From assembly GCF_002179965.1 (NCBI RefSeq), contig NZ_NGUQ01000018.1, positions 496,001 to 560,000 of the forward strand: 64,000 nucleotides of DNA. The letters are read 5' to 3'. Each line of letters starts with the position of its first letter. Positions within the stretch are counted from its first letter, which is position 1. Below, piece by piece: positions 39,860-48,932 of this stretch. A program made the translations under genes and the position numbers. A model generated the notes under the pieces. The model was not told the DNA's origin. It did not search any database and saw nothing but the letters and a program-made list of their open reading frames with translations. Source of the stretch: Pandoraea sp. PE-S2T-3 (lineage in GTDB: Bacteria > Pseudomonadota > Gammaproteobacteria > Burkholderiales > Burkholderiaceae).

Positions 39860-40315
39860 ATGCCGTCACCGAAAGCTACGAAATCCGCTCCGAAGGCCGC
39901 TGCGGAACACGCACCCCATCGCGCCGCCAAGTCTGGCGATCAGCACACCGACCTCCATTTCAAACGTGTCTACGACGCGCCGTCGCCTGATGACGGGCAA
40001 CGCGTGCTGGCCGATCGTCTGTGGCCGCGCGGGCTGTCCAAAGAGAAAGCCAAGATCGACTTCTGGGCCAAGGACGTCACACCGAGTACAGACCTGCGCA
40101 AGTGGTTTCACGAGCATCCCGAGCAGTTCAACGATTTCCGTACGCGTTTTCTAGAGGAGCTGAGCACGCTCGACGCCGATCACAACGCGATGCTTGCCGA
40201 ACTGCGCACGCGGTTGACCCAAGGCCGCGTGACGCTGCTTACGGCGGCGCACAAACTCGAAGACGGTGACGCCCAGACGCACCTTCACGTACTGCGCGAT
40301 TTTCTGGCGTCGTGA
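39860..40315 (+). CDS. DUF488 family protein
   Basis: A 151-residue protein of the DUF488/YeaO family. After a basic 20-residue N-terminus come the conserved blocks RVYDAPSPDDGQRVLADRLWPRGLSKEKA, DFWAKDVTPSTDLRKWF and EHPEQFNDFRTRFLEEL, then VTLLTAAHKLEDGDAQTHLHVL. The DRLWPRG and LRKWF motifs are the family hallmarks, and no enzymatic role has been settled. ATG at 39860 has GGAGG ten bases upstream; the frame is open from 39764. It lies alone between the autotransporter and an MFS gene, 231 bases before the latter. Confidence 0.85.
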   Translation: MPSPKATKSAPKAAAEHAPHRAAKSGDQHTDLHFKRVYDAPSPDDGQRVLADRLWPRGLSKEKAKIDFWAKDVTPSTDLRKWFHEHPEQFNDFRTRFLEELSTLDADHNAMLAELRTRLTQGRVTLLTAAHKLEDGDAQTHLHVLRDFLAS

Positions 40316-40546
40316 CCGCATGACCGCGTATCACGCCTCAAGACGGCATTCCGCCCTTCAAAACGGCCTCAATCGACCCGCACCACCTGAAAACCCGCGT
40401 GCTTTCTGGCGTCCGGCGAAAGCGGCGCACCCCCCGGCAAAGTTTGCTATAACGTTTGCCAGCGCTCTACGTCTGCCCCTCGCCACGCGCTCACCCGTCG
40501 CACCTCACACGCTTACCCGGTTGCCGCTTCGGCAGCCCGCTGCCTC

Positions 40547-41917
40547 ATGCTAGTTCCACTGATTGTTGCCTGCGCGCTGTTCATGGAGAACATGGATTCG
40601 ACCGTGTTGTCCACCTCGTTGCCGCTGATCGCCAAGGATCTCGGCGAGAGTCCGATTACGCTCAAGCTCGCGCTCACGACCTACCTCATCAGTCTCGCTG
40701 TCTTCATTCCGATCAGCGGCTGGATTGCCGACCGCTTCGGCACGCGCAACGTGTTCCGATTCGCCATCGGGGTGTTTGTATTCGGCTCGATCTGCTGCGG
40801 CATTTCGACCAATCTTCCGGAACTGGTGATTGCACGTTTCGTGCAAGGCATGGGCGGCGCCATGATGGTGCCGGTCGGCCGTCTCGCGTTGCTCAAATCC
40901 GTGGAAAAGCGCGACATGGTGCGCGCGCTCAATTACCTGACGATTCCCGCGCTAGTCGGCCCGGTACTCGGCCCGCCGCTCGGGGGTTTCATCACCACGT
41001 ACTGGCACTGGCGCTGGATCTTCTTCATCAACATTCCGATCGGCATTCTCGGCTTCGTGCTCGCGACGAAGTACATCCCCGATCTGTTCGAAGAGGACGT
41101 GCCGCCGCTCGATGTGAAGGGCTTCATCCTGTCGGGACTCGGACTGTCGATTCTGATGCTCGGCCTCTCGACCATTGGCCGTCATTTGATTCCGACGCCG
41201 CTCGCGCTCGGGCTCGTCGCCTTCGGCGGCATGCTGCTGTGGTCGTATCTACGCCACGCGCGTGGCCTCGAGCACCCGCTGCTGCGGCTCGATCTGTTCC
41301 GCATCCCGACGTTCCGCGCGGGTGTGGCAGGCGGCACGCTGTTCCGCATCGGCGTGGGCGCGACGCCGTTTCTGTTGCCGCTGATGCTGCAACTCGGCTT
41401 CGGCATGACGCCGATGGAGTCGGGGGCGCTCACGTTCATCTCGGCCGCGGGTGCGATGTTCATGAAGACGCTCTCGCTGCGCATTCTGCAACGCTGGGGC
41501 TTTCGCCGTGTGCTGATGACCAACGCAATCATCGCGTCGGCCACCATCGGCGGCTATGGGCTGTTCACCGATCAAACCGCGCATCTGGTCATTCTCTGCA
41601 CGCTGCTGTTCGGCGGGTGCTTCCGCTCCCTGCAATTCACCAGCCTGAATGCGATCTCCTACGCCGACGTGCCCGCACACCGCATGAGTCAGGCGACGAG
41701 TCTGGCAAGCGTGGCGCAGCAGGTCTCGCTCACGCTCGGCATCACCATCGGGGCGGCCGTGCTGCAAACGTCGTCGTATCTGCATGGGCGCGATCACGTC
41801 GTCTCGGCGGACTTCCCGTGGGCATTCCTGACGGTGGGTCTGATTGCAGTGAGTTCGACGATATCGATCGCCCGCCTCGCCCGCGACGCCGGTAGCGAAT
41901 TGGCACAACGCAGTTGA
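40547..41917 (+). CDS. MFS exporter, DHA2 (EmrB/MdtD-like) family
   Basis: A 456-residue, 14-helix major facilitator. Helix 1 contains the D1-type motif MENMDSTVLSTSLPLIA, motif A is GWIADRFGTRNVFRF, and motif C is PALVGPVLGPPLGGFI. The W in HWRWIFFINIPIG is the DHA2 signature. It exports drugs or other lipophilic compounds by proton antiport. The 231-base region upstream (40316-40546) holds no gene. No adaptor (EmrA) or outer-membrane partner lies next to it, so it probably works alone in the inner membrane, as MdtD does. Confidence 0.9.
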   Translation: MLVPLIVACALFMENMDSTVLSTSLPLIAKDLGESPITLKLALTTYLISLAVFIPISGWIADRFGTRNVFRFAIGVFVFGSICCGISTNLPELVIARFVQGMGGAMMVPVGRLALLKSVEKRDMVRALNYLTIPALVGPVLGPPLGGFITTYWHWRWIFFINIPIGILGFVLATKYIPDLFEEDVPPLDVKGFILSGLGLSILMLGLSTIGRHLIPTPLALGLVAFGGMLLWSYLRHARGLEHPLLRLDLFRIPTFRAGVAGGTLFRIGVGATPFLLPLMLQLGFGMTPMESGALTFISAAGAMFMKTLSLRILQRWGFRRVLMTNAIIASATIGGYGLFTDQTAHLVILCTLLFGGCFRSLQFTSLNAISYADVPAHRMSQATSLASVAQQVSLTLGITIGAAVLQTSSYLHGRDHVVSADFPWAFLTVGLIAVSSTISIARLARDAGSELAQRS

Positions 41918-42010
41918 CGGACTGAAACTGATAGGCTGGGCACTTGTTCCAAAAGCACAGTGCCCGGCGTTTTCGCAGAATGGCGATTCTCCTTCTTGAG
42001 AATCGAGACG

Positions 42011-42856
42011 ATGCGTATCCCTTCTCCCCCGCCGTCATCCGCTCCCAAAGCCGCCCCGTCGGGAGGTGGCGGCAAGGCGGCAGCGCCCGCCCCCGCCTCC
42101 GGAGGCGGAAAATCGCAAGCGTGCGACGCCATCCGGCAGTACGTATCGTCCGTCGCACCGGGTACGAATTGGGCCTTTAGCCCAGTCCCCGATCTCTCCG
42201 TCGACAAGTTGGGCAATTTCCTTCGAGGTACCGCGTCGTGGGATGCGCCCTTCGACCCGCTCGACACCCGCAGACTCGCATTCACGCTGGACGTCGGCGA
42301 GCGTATCGACGTCGACATGATGAAGATCGACGGTGAGCGGATGGAGGTCAGCGGCCTCTTGGCCGGCGACCCGCGTTTCGTCGTCAAACGATTGCATCCG
42401 CACAGCACGATTTCGGGGATGGGGATAGGGACGGGGATGGGGGCCGAATCGACCAGCGGTCTACGCGTGCTCTACGCGCAACGCGACCCCCATGCCTGCG
42501 AGGCACTGACGGATGCCGGCCTGCTGGACTGGCTGCTCGATGCGTTGGCCGCATCGGCACCGCTGGGTGAATTACTGGGCTTGCGCACCGCGACGGTCGA
42601 CTTCTCTGTGCCGCGTTTTGCGCAGCTCATTCAGACGGACCGCCCCAGCCACGATTTTTTCCTGGTGCATAACGAGGAAGGCGTGCGCGCGGCCCCCGGG
42701 GAAAAGAACCTACCGGTCGCCGAATGGCACCCGCCCGACCATCGCGTCACGCTGGACACGCCGTTCTTTGTCGTCATGCTCACCGCAGAGGGCTATCCGC
42801 TTCTGATCACTTATCAAGTGCACCCAGTCGAGGATGTCATCACAACTTACGATTAG
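42011..42856 (+). CDS. orphan protein, unknown function
   Basis: A 281-residue protein I do not recognise. The first 40 residues are Pro/Ser/Gly/Ala-rich and probably disordered. Then follow an acidic globular domain (about 45-280) with CDAIRQYVSSVAPGTNWAF near its start, a GMGIGTGMG glycine turn near 140, and a hydrophobic finish FFVVMLTAEGYPLLITYQV. No signal peptide or membrane helix is evident. ATG at 42011 is my choice; an upstream in-frame ATG at 41960 adds 17 residues. It converges with purU with a 4-base overlap. A secreted effector or an accessory protein acquired by transfer is possible, without evidence. Confidence 0.6.
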   Translation: MRIPSPPPSSAPKAAPSGGGGKAAAPAPASGGGKSQACDAIRQYVSSVAPGTNWAFSPVPDLSVDKLGNFLRGTASWDAPFDPLDTRRLAFTLDVGERIDVDMMKIDGERMEVSGLLAGDPRFVVKRLHPHSTISGMGIGTGMGAESTSGLRVLYAQRDPHACEALTDAGLLDWLLDALAASAPLGELLGLRTATVDFSVPRFAQLIQTDRPSHDFFLVHNEEGVRAAPGEKNLPVAEWHPPDHRVTLDTPFFVVMLTAEGYPLLITYQVHPVEDVITTYD

Positions 42857-43725
42857 CGGAAGATCACCGTCTTGTGCCCGTTGAGCAGAATGCGGTGTTC
42901 GGCGTGATAGCGCACGGCACGCGCGAGCGCCACGCACTCCACGTCGCGCCCGATAGCGGTCAGTTGCTCCGGGTCCATCGTGTGATCCACGCGCTCGACT
43001 TCCTGCTCGATGATCGGGCCTTCGTCGAGGTCGGACGTCACGTAATGTGCCGTCGCCCCGATCAGCTTCACGCCACGGTCGAACGCCTGGTAGTACGGCT
43101 TCGCGCCCTTGAAGCTCGGCAGGAACGAGTGGTGAATGTTGATCGCGCGGCCCGCCAGCTGCTTGCACAGGTTGGCGGAGAGCACCTGCATGTAACGCGC
43201 CAGCACCACCAGATCGATGTTGTTGTCGTTGACCAGTTCAAGCACCTTCGCTTCCTGCGCGGCCTTCGATTCCGGCGTGGAATTCATGAGCGGCAGGTGA
43301 TGGAACGGAATGTTGTAGCTGGCGGCCAGTTGGTAGAAATCCTTGTGGTTCGAGACGATCACCGGGATTTCGATGTTGAGCTGACCGGTCTTGTAGCGGA
43401 ACAGCAGATCGTTCAGGCAATGGCCGATCTTCGAGACCATGAGCATGACGCGCGGCTTGATCGCTGCGTCGACCAGTTCCCACTGCATTTCGTATTGCGT
43501 GGCGAGCGGTGCGAAGTCGCGTTGCAGCGCAGCCAGATCGGTTTCGCCCGGCAGTTGCTGGAAGTGCACGCGCATGAAAAAGCCGCCCGTGAAGCGATCG
43601 TTGAACTGCGCCGAGTCGAGAATGTTGCCGCCGCGCTCGACCAGGAAACCGGCCACCGCGTGGACGATGCCGGGACGGTCCGGGCAGGACAACTTCAGAA
43701 TGTAGCTATTTTCGATCGGTGCCAT
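42853..43725 (-). CDS. purU: formyltetrahydrofolate deformylase
   Basis: A 290-residue PurU, which hydrolyses 10-formyl-tetrahydrofolate to formate and THF. The N-terminal ACT domain (about 5-90: SCPDRPGIVHAVAGFL) senses methionine/glycine. The C-terminal formyltransferase fold (about 95-290) has INIHHSFLPSFKGA and ATAHYVTSDLDEGPII with the catalytic Asn-His-Asp set. It stands two genes away from the dimethylglycine-dehydrogenase-like gene on the same strand. If that enzyme loads C1 onto THF, PurU would drain the excess; this link is inference. Confidence 0.95.
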   Translation of the reverse strand: MAPIENSYILKLSCPDRPGIVHAVAGFLVERGGNILDSAQFNDRFTGGFFMRVHFQQLPGETDLAALQRDFAPLATQYEMQWELVDAAIKPRVMLMVSKIGHCLNDLLFRYKTGQLNIEIPVIVSNHKDFYQLAASYNIPFHHLPLMNSTPESKAAQEAKVLELVNDNNIDLVVLARYMQVLSANLCKQLAGRAINIHHSFLPSFKGAKPYYQAFDRGVKLIGATAHYVTSDLDEGPIIEQEVERVDHTMDPEQLTAIGRDVECVALARAVRYHAEHRILLNGHKTVIFR

Positions 43726-43796
43726 GATTGCTCCTGGGCAAATGCTTGCAATGACGTTGCAGTGTTGAAATTCTGATTGGGCCAGCGGGCCGCGGA

Positions 43797-44648
43797 TTAT
43801 TCGTCGGCCGGTTTGAACAAGGCGTCGATACCGGCGCAGTCCTTCGCGCGCACCGCACCTTCACGCAGCAGAAAGTCGAGACTCGCAAGACTTGCGTCGA
43901 CGGTCATCTTGCCGCGCGCAATCACGTCGCGCACCTGACCGGCAGAACACAGCCAATGCGCGCTCGCCTCGCCGTCCTGATTCTCCGGCACGAAGCCTCG
44001 TGGCAACGCAAGGTCGTAGACGAAAATCTGCTCCGACTGCACGCCCTCCGGAATCTCCGCGAGGATATGCAGCGTGCGGCCCGGCCGGGCTTCGTTCACC
44101 AGATACGCCGGAATGCCTGCTTCTTCCCAGCACTCTTTGACGAGCGTGTCACCCACGCCGATACCGTTGCCGATACCGCCCGCTGCCGCATTGTCCAGAC
44201 AGCCGGGGTCGGTCGCCTTGAGCACGCTGCGACGGGCGATCCACATCTTCGGGGCTTCGCCCGCGAAGCGCGCGGGGACATACGCGTTCACGTGCACGGC
44301 AAAAGTACGTGTACCGAAGAACCGCGACGCCGCACGCTCGATCCACGCGAGCGGCGCGTCGTAGAGCCGCTGCCGGATGGCGTAGCGTTCGTTGCGCCAG
44401 CCGGTGATGATGCCCTCGGCCGCCAGCGTCTCGATCACCGGCGCGAGCGCCGCCGTGCGGGCTTCACACGTGTCGTGACGTGGATGGATGCGCACCGCGA
44501 GCGAGCTGATTTCAAAGACCTCGGGCCACCGGCACAGCGACTCGACGTCGCGACGACGAATCCAGCCGTAACGCTGCGAACCGATCACGAGCGGCAGGTG
44601 TGCCGCGTCGTCGAAGCGGCGCGCCGCTGCTATACATGCAAAAGACAT
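43797..44648 (-). CDS. Nudix hydrolase (DUF4743 / Tnr3-like)
   Basis: A 283-residue protein with an N-terminal DUF4743 region (about 10-120) and a Nudix fold (about 120-270). The Nudix box is readable but altered: GGIGNGIGVGDTLVKECWEEAGIP keeps the core KECWEEAG but has Ile in place of the first Glu. The same organisation occurs in the fungal Tnr3 thiamine pyrophosphokinase N-terminus and in bacterial putative thiamine-pyrophosphate phosphatases. It is transcribed toward purU, 71 bases away. The substrate is uncertain. Confidence 0.85.
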   Translation of the reverse strand: MSFACIAAARRFDDAAHLPLVIGSQRYGWIRRRDVESLCRWPEVFEISSLAVRIHPRHDTCEARTAALAPVIETLAAEGIITGWRNERYAIRQRLYDAPLAWIERAASRFFGTRTFAVHVNAYVPARFAGEAPKMWIARRSVLKATDPGCLDNAAAGGIGNGIGVGDTLVKECWEEAGIPAYLVNEARPGRTLHILAEIPEGVQSEQIFVYDLALPRGFVPENQDGEASAHWLCSAGQVRDVIARGKMTVDASLASLDFLLREGAVRAKDCAGIDALFKPADE

Positions 44649-44804
44649 ACGGGAAGACCGGACGCACCCTCACCGGACAGGTGCGAAAACTAGGCAAAAG
44701 CGGCATTTTACAGAAGCGGCAGCGAGTCCGCCCGTGTCAGTCGAGATTCACGTCCGGTGCCGTGTGGGGATTCCGACTGACATCGGGCCGGAATCAGGCC
44801 CGGG

Positions 44805-47285
44805 TCATGCTTTCACGCGCTCGCCCTTCGGGTCGTACAGGGCCCGCAGTTGCACTCGCGCGTCGAGCAATTCACCCGCCAGATCCACTTGATATCGCCC
44901 TGCCTCGACGAACTCGGCATCCACCGGACCGTCGGGGTTGATGAGGAACGCGAGCCCCACCGGCGCATCGATGGTATGCCCATACGCCGCCGACGAAATG
45001 AAGCCCACAGGCTGGCCGTCACGCAAGACCGCCTCGCCACCCCACAGCATGCGATCGGTCGCCCCGTCGAGGGCCACGCTCACCAGCTTGCGGCGCACCC
45101 CTTGCGCACGGGCCTGTTCGACCGCCGTGCGCCCGGTGAACGCGATGTCGCCCGCCAGCTTGCAAGCGAACGTCAGGCCGGCCTCGACCGGGTTGGTATC
45201 GGGCGTCAGTTCGCGGCCCCACGCCCGATAGCCCTTCTCGATGCGCAGCGAGTCGATGGCGTAATAGCCCGCATCGCGCAACCCGAACGCCTTGCCCGCC
45301 GCGTGCAGCGCCTCGTAGACCCCCACGGCGAATTCGACCGGCACGTAAAGCTCCCAGCCGAGTTCGCCGACGTAGGTCAGGCGCGTTGCACGCACGGTGG
45401 CGTAGCCGAGATCGATCTCACGGCTCGTGCCGAACGGAAATGCCTCATTGGAGAAATCGGCCTTGGACACTTGCTGGAGCAAGGCGCGCGAATTCGGCCC
45501 CATGACTGCCAGCACCGAATATTGTCCCGTCACGTCCACCACGGTGCAGTGCGCGTCGGCCGGAATGCGGCGCTCCACGTAATCCATGTCGCGGGTGGTC
45601 TGTGCCGAGCCGGTCACCATCAGGTACTGATCGGGCGCGAGACGCGTGAGCGTGAAGTCCGACTCGTAGCCGCCGCGCTCGTTGAGCATGCCCGTGTAGA
45701 CCGTACGGCCCGGCGCCACCGACACGTCGTTGCTGCACAGCGATTGCAGCACGCGCTCGGCATCCCGCCCCTTGATAAGCAGCTTCGAGAACGAGCTCAT
45801 GTCGAACAGCGCTACGGCCTCACGGCACGCGCGATGCTCGGCCGCGCTCCACGCATGCCAGTTCTGCTGGCCGAAGCTGTATTCGATGCGCGCTTCCTCG
45901 GGCGAAGGCGCGAAGAAGTTGGGCCGCTCCCAGCCCATCTTGCTGCCGAAGCACGCGCCCTTGGCGAGCAACGTGCCATACAGCGGCGAGCGGCGGAACG
46001 GGCGCGCCGTGTCGAGTTCGCGATTCGGCCACGGCATCGCGTAATGCAGGCCGAGCGTCTCTTTCACACGGTCGTGCAGCCACGTGTCGTTGCCGTTGAA
46101 ACCGGCGAAGCGGCGGATATCCACCGGCCACAGATCCATCGTCGGCTCGCCCGCGACAATCCACTCGGCGAGGGCCATGCCCGCCCCGCCCGCCGACGCG
46201 ATACCCATGGAGTTGAAGCCCGCGCCGACGTAGAAATTCCGCAACTCGGGGGCTTCGCCAAGTATGAAGTTGTTGTCCGGCGTGAACGACTCGGGGCCGT
46301 TGTAGAACTGGCGAATCTGCGCCGTCTCCAGCGCCGGCACGCGGATCAGTGCGTTCTCCATGAGGATCTCGAACTGGTCCCAGTCGTCGGGCAACAGTTG
46401 AAACTCGAAGTTCTCGGGAATGCCGTTCATGCCCCACGGCTTGGCGTTCGGCTCGAAGCCGCCCATCACCAGCCCGCCGACTTCTTCCTTGAAGTAGATG
46501 TACCCGTCGGGGTCACGCATCACCGGCAGATCGGGATGCACGCCCGCGATGCGCTCGGTCACGATGTAGTAGTGCTCGGCCGAGTGCAACGGCACCGTGA
46601 CGCCGCACATCCGGCCCACGGCCTTGGCCCATTGGCCCGCGCAGTTGACGACGATCTCGGCGTCGATGCGACCGCTCTCGCCGTCTTTGTTTTGCCACGA
46701 CACGCCGGTGGCTGTGCGCACACCATTGGGCGTCGCCGTGTGAATTTCGGTGATGCGGGTGTTCTCGGCGATGCGCACGCCCCGGCTGCGCGCACCGCGT
46801 GCGAGCGCCTGCGTGAGATCGGTCGGGTTCGCCTTGCCATCGCCCGGCAGCCATACGGCGCCCACGAGGTCATCGGTGCGCATGACCGGCCACAACTCAC
46901 CGGCATCGCGCGGCGAGATCACGTCGCATTGCACGCCGTACGCCCGCGCCACGGCGGCCGTGCGCTTGAGTTGCGTCATGCGCTCGGGCGTGCGCGCCAC
47001 CGACAACGACCCGCATTGCTTCCAGCCCGTGCCCAGCCCCGTCTCCGCTTCCAGCTCGCTGTACAGCTTGGTCGAATAGCGGATGAGCTTCGTCATGCTC
47101 TCCTGCGAGCGCAACTGCCCGACAAGCCCCGCAGCGTGCCAAGTCGTGCCGCACGATAACTGCCCCTGTTCGAGCAGCACGACGTCGGTCCAGCCGAGTT
47201 TCGCGAGGTGATAGGCGACGGAACATCCGACGATGCCGCCGCCGACGATGACGACGCGGGCATGAGTGGGCAAGACTGTGGCCAT
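44805..47285 (-). CDS. dimethylglycine/sarcosine dehydrogenase-like flavoprotein with GcvT domain
   Basis: An 826-residue two-part enzyme. Residues about 10-400 form a DAO-type FAD domain: VVIVGGGIVGCSVAYHLAK binds FAD, and H50 in GTTWHAAGL is at the position of the covalent-FAD histidine of dimethylglycine dehydrogenase. Residues about 430-820 form a GcvT/aminomethyltransferase module (AALFDMSSFSKL-like, SIRSLRIEKGYRAWGRELT-like elements) that passes a C1 unit to tetrahydrofolate. It should oxidise an N-methyl amine such as dimethylglycine or sarcosine. It lies next to phnN and the C-P lyase genes but is separated from them by a 184-base spacer with its own operator-like repeats. Confidence 0.9.
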   Translation of the reverse strand: MATVLPTHARVVIVGGGIVGCSVAYHLAKLGWTDVVLLEQGQLSCGTTWHAAGLVGQLRSQESMTKLIRYSTKLYSELEAETGLGTGWKQCGSLSVARTPERMTQLKRTAAVARAYGVQCDVISPRDAGELWPVMRTDDLVGAVWLPGDGKANPTDLTQALARGARSRGVRIAENTRITEIHTATPNGVRTATGVSWQNKDGESGRIDAEIVVNCAGQWAKAVGRMCGVTVPLHSAEHYYIVTERIAGVHPDLPVMRDPDGYIYFKEEVGGLVMGGFEPNAKPWGMNGIPENFEFQLLPDDWDQFEILMENALIRVPALETAQIRQFYNGPESFTPDNNFILGEAPELRNFYVGAGFNSMGIASAGGAGMALAEWIVAGEPTMDLWPVDIRRFAGFNGNDTWLHDRVKETLGLHYAMPWPNRELDTARPFRRSPLYGTLLAKGACFGSKMGWERPNFFAPSPEEARIEYSFGQQNWHAWSAAEHRACREAVALFDMSSFSKLLIKGRDAERVLQSLCSNDVSVAPGRTVYTGMLNERGGYESDFTLTRLAPDQYLMVTGSAQTTRDMDYVERRIPADAHCTVVDVTGQYSVLAVMGPNSRALLQQVSKADFSNEAFPFGTSREIDLGYATVRATRLTYVGELGWELYVPVEFAVGVYEALHAAGKAFGLRDAGYYAIDSLRIEKGYRAWGRELTPDTNPVEAGLTFACKLAGDIAFTGRTAVEQARAQGVRRKLVSVALDGATDRMLWGGEAVLRDGQPVGFISSAAYGHTIDAPVGLAFLINPDGPVDAEFVEAGRYQVDLAGELLDARVQLRALYDPKGERVKA

Positions 47286-47355
47286 GAGGGGCTCCGGAAA
47301 GCGGCCCGCGCCTGCAACGGCACGGGCGGTGTCGTGGTGGATGTCGTGAGATTAC

Positions 47356-47387
47356 GCAAAGCTTGCTCACTTTGCAATAATTTGCAA
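47356..47387. promoter_or_regulatory. TTGC-repeat operator ahead of the DMGDH-like gene
   Basis: In an AT-rich stretch 71-102 bases upstream of the flavoprotein start lie GCAA-AGC-TTGC (47356-47366) and two direct TTTGCAA copies (47371-47377, 47381-47387) 10 bases apart. One-turn spacing suggests a protein-binding site. The regulator is unknown. Confidence 0.35.
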
Positions 47388-47469
47388 AATAACGACACAC
47401 AACGCCACATCAACCCGGATTGTCAGCCTGACATCCGCCCGTCATCTCAATGGGTCACTGGGTCATCCC

Positions 47470-48057
47470 TCAGCGCCGTCCCTCTGCACCGTCCCCCTGC
47501 GTCAGCACCGCTACCAGTGCGTCGCCCGCCTCCGCCAGCGTGCCATTGTTGGCGATGACGGCCAGCGGAATGCCGTCCGGCGGCGTCCACTGCACGCGGT
47601 GGGCAACGCGTTGATCGAGCGCCTCACCCGACTCCCGGCCGCGACTGGCGAGACGTTGCGCGCGCACCTGCGCGTCGACCTGAACTTCAACCAACGACAA
47701 CCGCTCGCCATACCGTTGCACCGCGCGCTCGAGAAACGCGCGCGAGCCGTTCATCACCACGCTCGCACCGGCCGCCAGCCACGTGTCGATTTCCACGCCG
47801 ATGCCGTAGCGGCAACCATGACTTTCCCAGTCGAGTGCGAAGCACCCCAATGCGTGCCGCTGGGTGAATTCAGCCGACGACAGGGCGATGTGGTTTTCAC
47901 CATCGGCCGTCGGCGGCCGTGTGATGTAGCGATGGGCGAACATGACGGGCGCGGCTGCGGCGGATTGCCCGTCAATACGCTCGCGCGCGTAGGCCAGCAA
48001 GGAGTCCTTGCCCGCGCCTGAGGCGCCCATCACATAGAACAAACGTGCGCGGTTCAT
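47470..48057 (-). CDS. phnN: ribose 1,5-bisphosphate phosphokinase
   Basis: A 195-residue guanylate-kinase-like protein with P-loop GASGAGKDS at 11-19. PhnN phosphorylates ribose 1,5-bisphosphate to PRPP, the last step in recycling the sugar left when C-P lyase has cleaved a phosphonate. RYITRPP is a conserved kinase-specific motif. It is the last gene of a minus-strand unit phnF-DUF1045-phnN, each pair overlapping by 4 bases, that diverges from phnGHIJKLM. Confidence 0.95.
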   Translation of the reverse strand: MNRARLFYVMGASGAGKDSLLAYARERIDGQSAAAAPVMFAHRYITRPPTADGENHIALSSAEFTQRHALGCFALDWESHGCRYGIGVEIDTWLAAGASVVMNGSRAFLERAVQRYGERLSLVEVQVDAQVRAQRLASRGRESGEALDQRVAHRVQWTPPDGIPLAVIANNGTLAEAGDALVAVLTQGDGAEGRR

Positions 48058-48932
48058 TCGGCATCTCCGGCTTGATCAGCCGCATTGGCCGCATTGGCCG
48101 TTGGGTTCTGACCGAACGCGAAGCGCTCTGCGATCACGAACGGCGCATCGGGTGTGGGCTGCACGAACAGCGCAAGACCGTCGACACGCATCGGTCCCAA
48201 CGCCTGCACACGCGGGTGCCACCAGTCGGTCATCGCCGTCGCGTCGGCAGCGCTGACACGATCCGTGAGCGTGACGTGAAAACGAAATTCATCGAACACG
48301 TACGGATAGCCCCAACGCGCGAGCAATTCGCGCTGACGCGTCGTCAGCGGCTGCGCCAGACGACGCGTCAGTTCGGCCTCGCTGGGCAGCGCGCGCAAGC
48401 CATCAAACGCTTCCACGCAGTCGAAAGCAACCGCATCGATCTGCTTCGCAGCGGCCGCGCCTGCGGCACTGACGACACCGGGCACGCCCGCGACGTTCGC
48501 TTTCGGACGCAGCGCGACAAAACCGGGCCGCTTGCCGTTGTCGGTGTCCACCACGTCGATGGTCAGCGGCAGGTCGAATGGCGTATGTCTTGCTGCCACT
48601 TGTCGCGCGATGGTGTAAAGGTCGTCGGGCTTAACACCCGGGGCAAGACGCATCGGCGCTTTGAGGGTGCCGTGCAGTCCGTAGCGGCGTGCGTCGACGG
48701 TGAGGTCTGCCAGCGCACGCGACAACCCCGGCACTTGGGGCGCATTGAGTTGCCGGCCCGTGATGGCGTCACGCCCCAGCCAACGGCTGCCCTCGTTCCA
48801 CCAGCAAGCGCCCGCAGGCGGGACGTAGTACACGGCAAATCGAGCCACAGCCAAGTCGAGCGACGCCAGTGCTTCGCGACGTTGGGGCGCATCGGGTAAC
48901 GGGTTGCCGACAGATGCGAAGACGTCGCTCAT
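48054..48932 (-). CDS. DUF1045 phosphonate-associated 2H phosphoesterase
   Basis: A 292-residue member of the phosphonate metabolism protein family. The two H-x-T motifs of 2H phosphoesterases are clear: H87-G-T89 in YGLHGTLKAPM and H219-V-T221 in FRFHVTLTDRV. The opening FAVYYVPPAGACWWNEG is conserved. 2H enzymes open cyclic phosphates. In C-P lyase pathways a 5-phosphoribosyl 1,2-cyclic phosphate must be opened, by PhnP in E. coli. No phnP lies in this cluster, and this protein sits exactly between phnF and phnN (4-base overlaps). It may do PhnP's job; that is inference. Confidence 0.85.
   Translation of the reverse strand: MSDVFASVGNPLPDAPQRREALASLDLAVARFAVYYVPPAGACWWNEGSRWLGRDAITGRQLNAPQVPGLSRALADLTVDARRYGLHGTLKAPMRLAPGVKPDDLYTIARQVAARHTPFDLPLTIDVVDTDNGKRPGFVALRPKANVAGVPGVVSAAGAAAAKQIDAVAFDCVEAFDGLRALPSEAELTRRLAQPLTTRQRELLARWGYPYVFDEFRFHVTLTDRVSAADATAMTDWWHPRVQALGPMRVDGLALFVQPTPDAPFVIAERFAFGQNPTANAANAADQAGDAE

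Noticed and set aside
43797-44648. Nudix gene as part of the phn operon
   Set aside because: It lies the other side of the DMGDH gene, toward purU, and has no known role in phosphonate use.
44850-47159. 769-residue plus-strand open frame opposite the DMGDH-like gene
   Set aside because: Arg/His-rich shadow frame; the minus-strand gene has full domain evidence.
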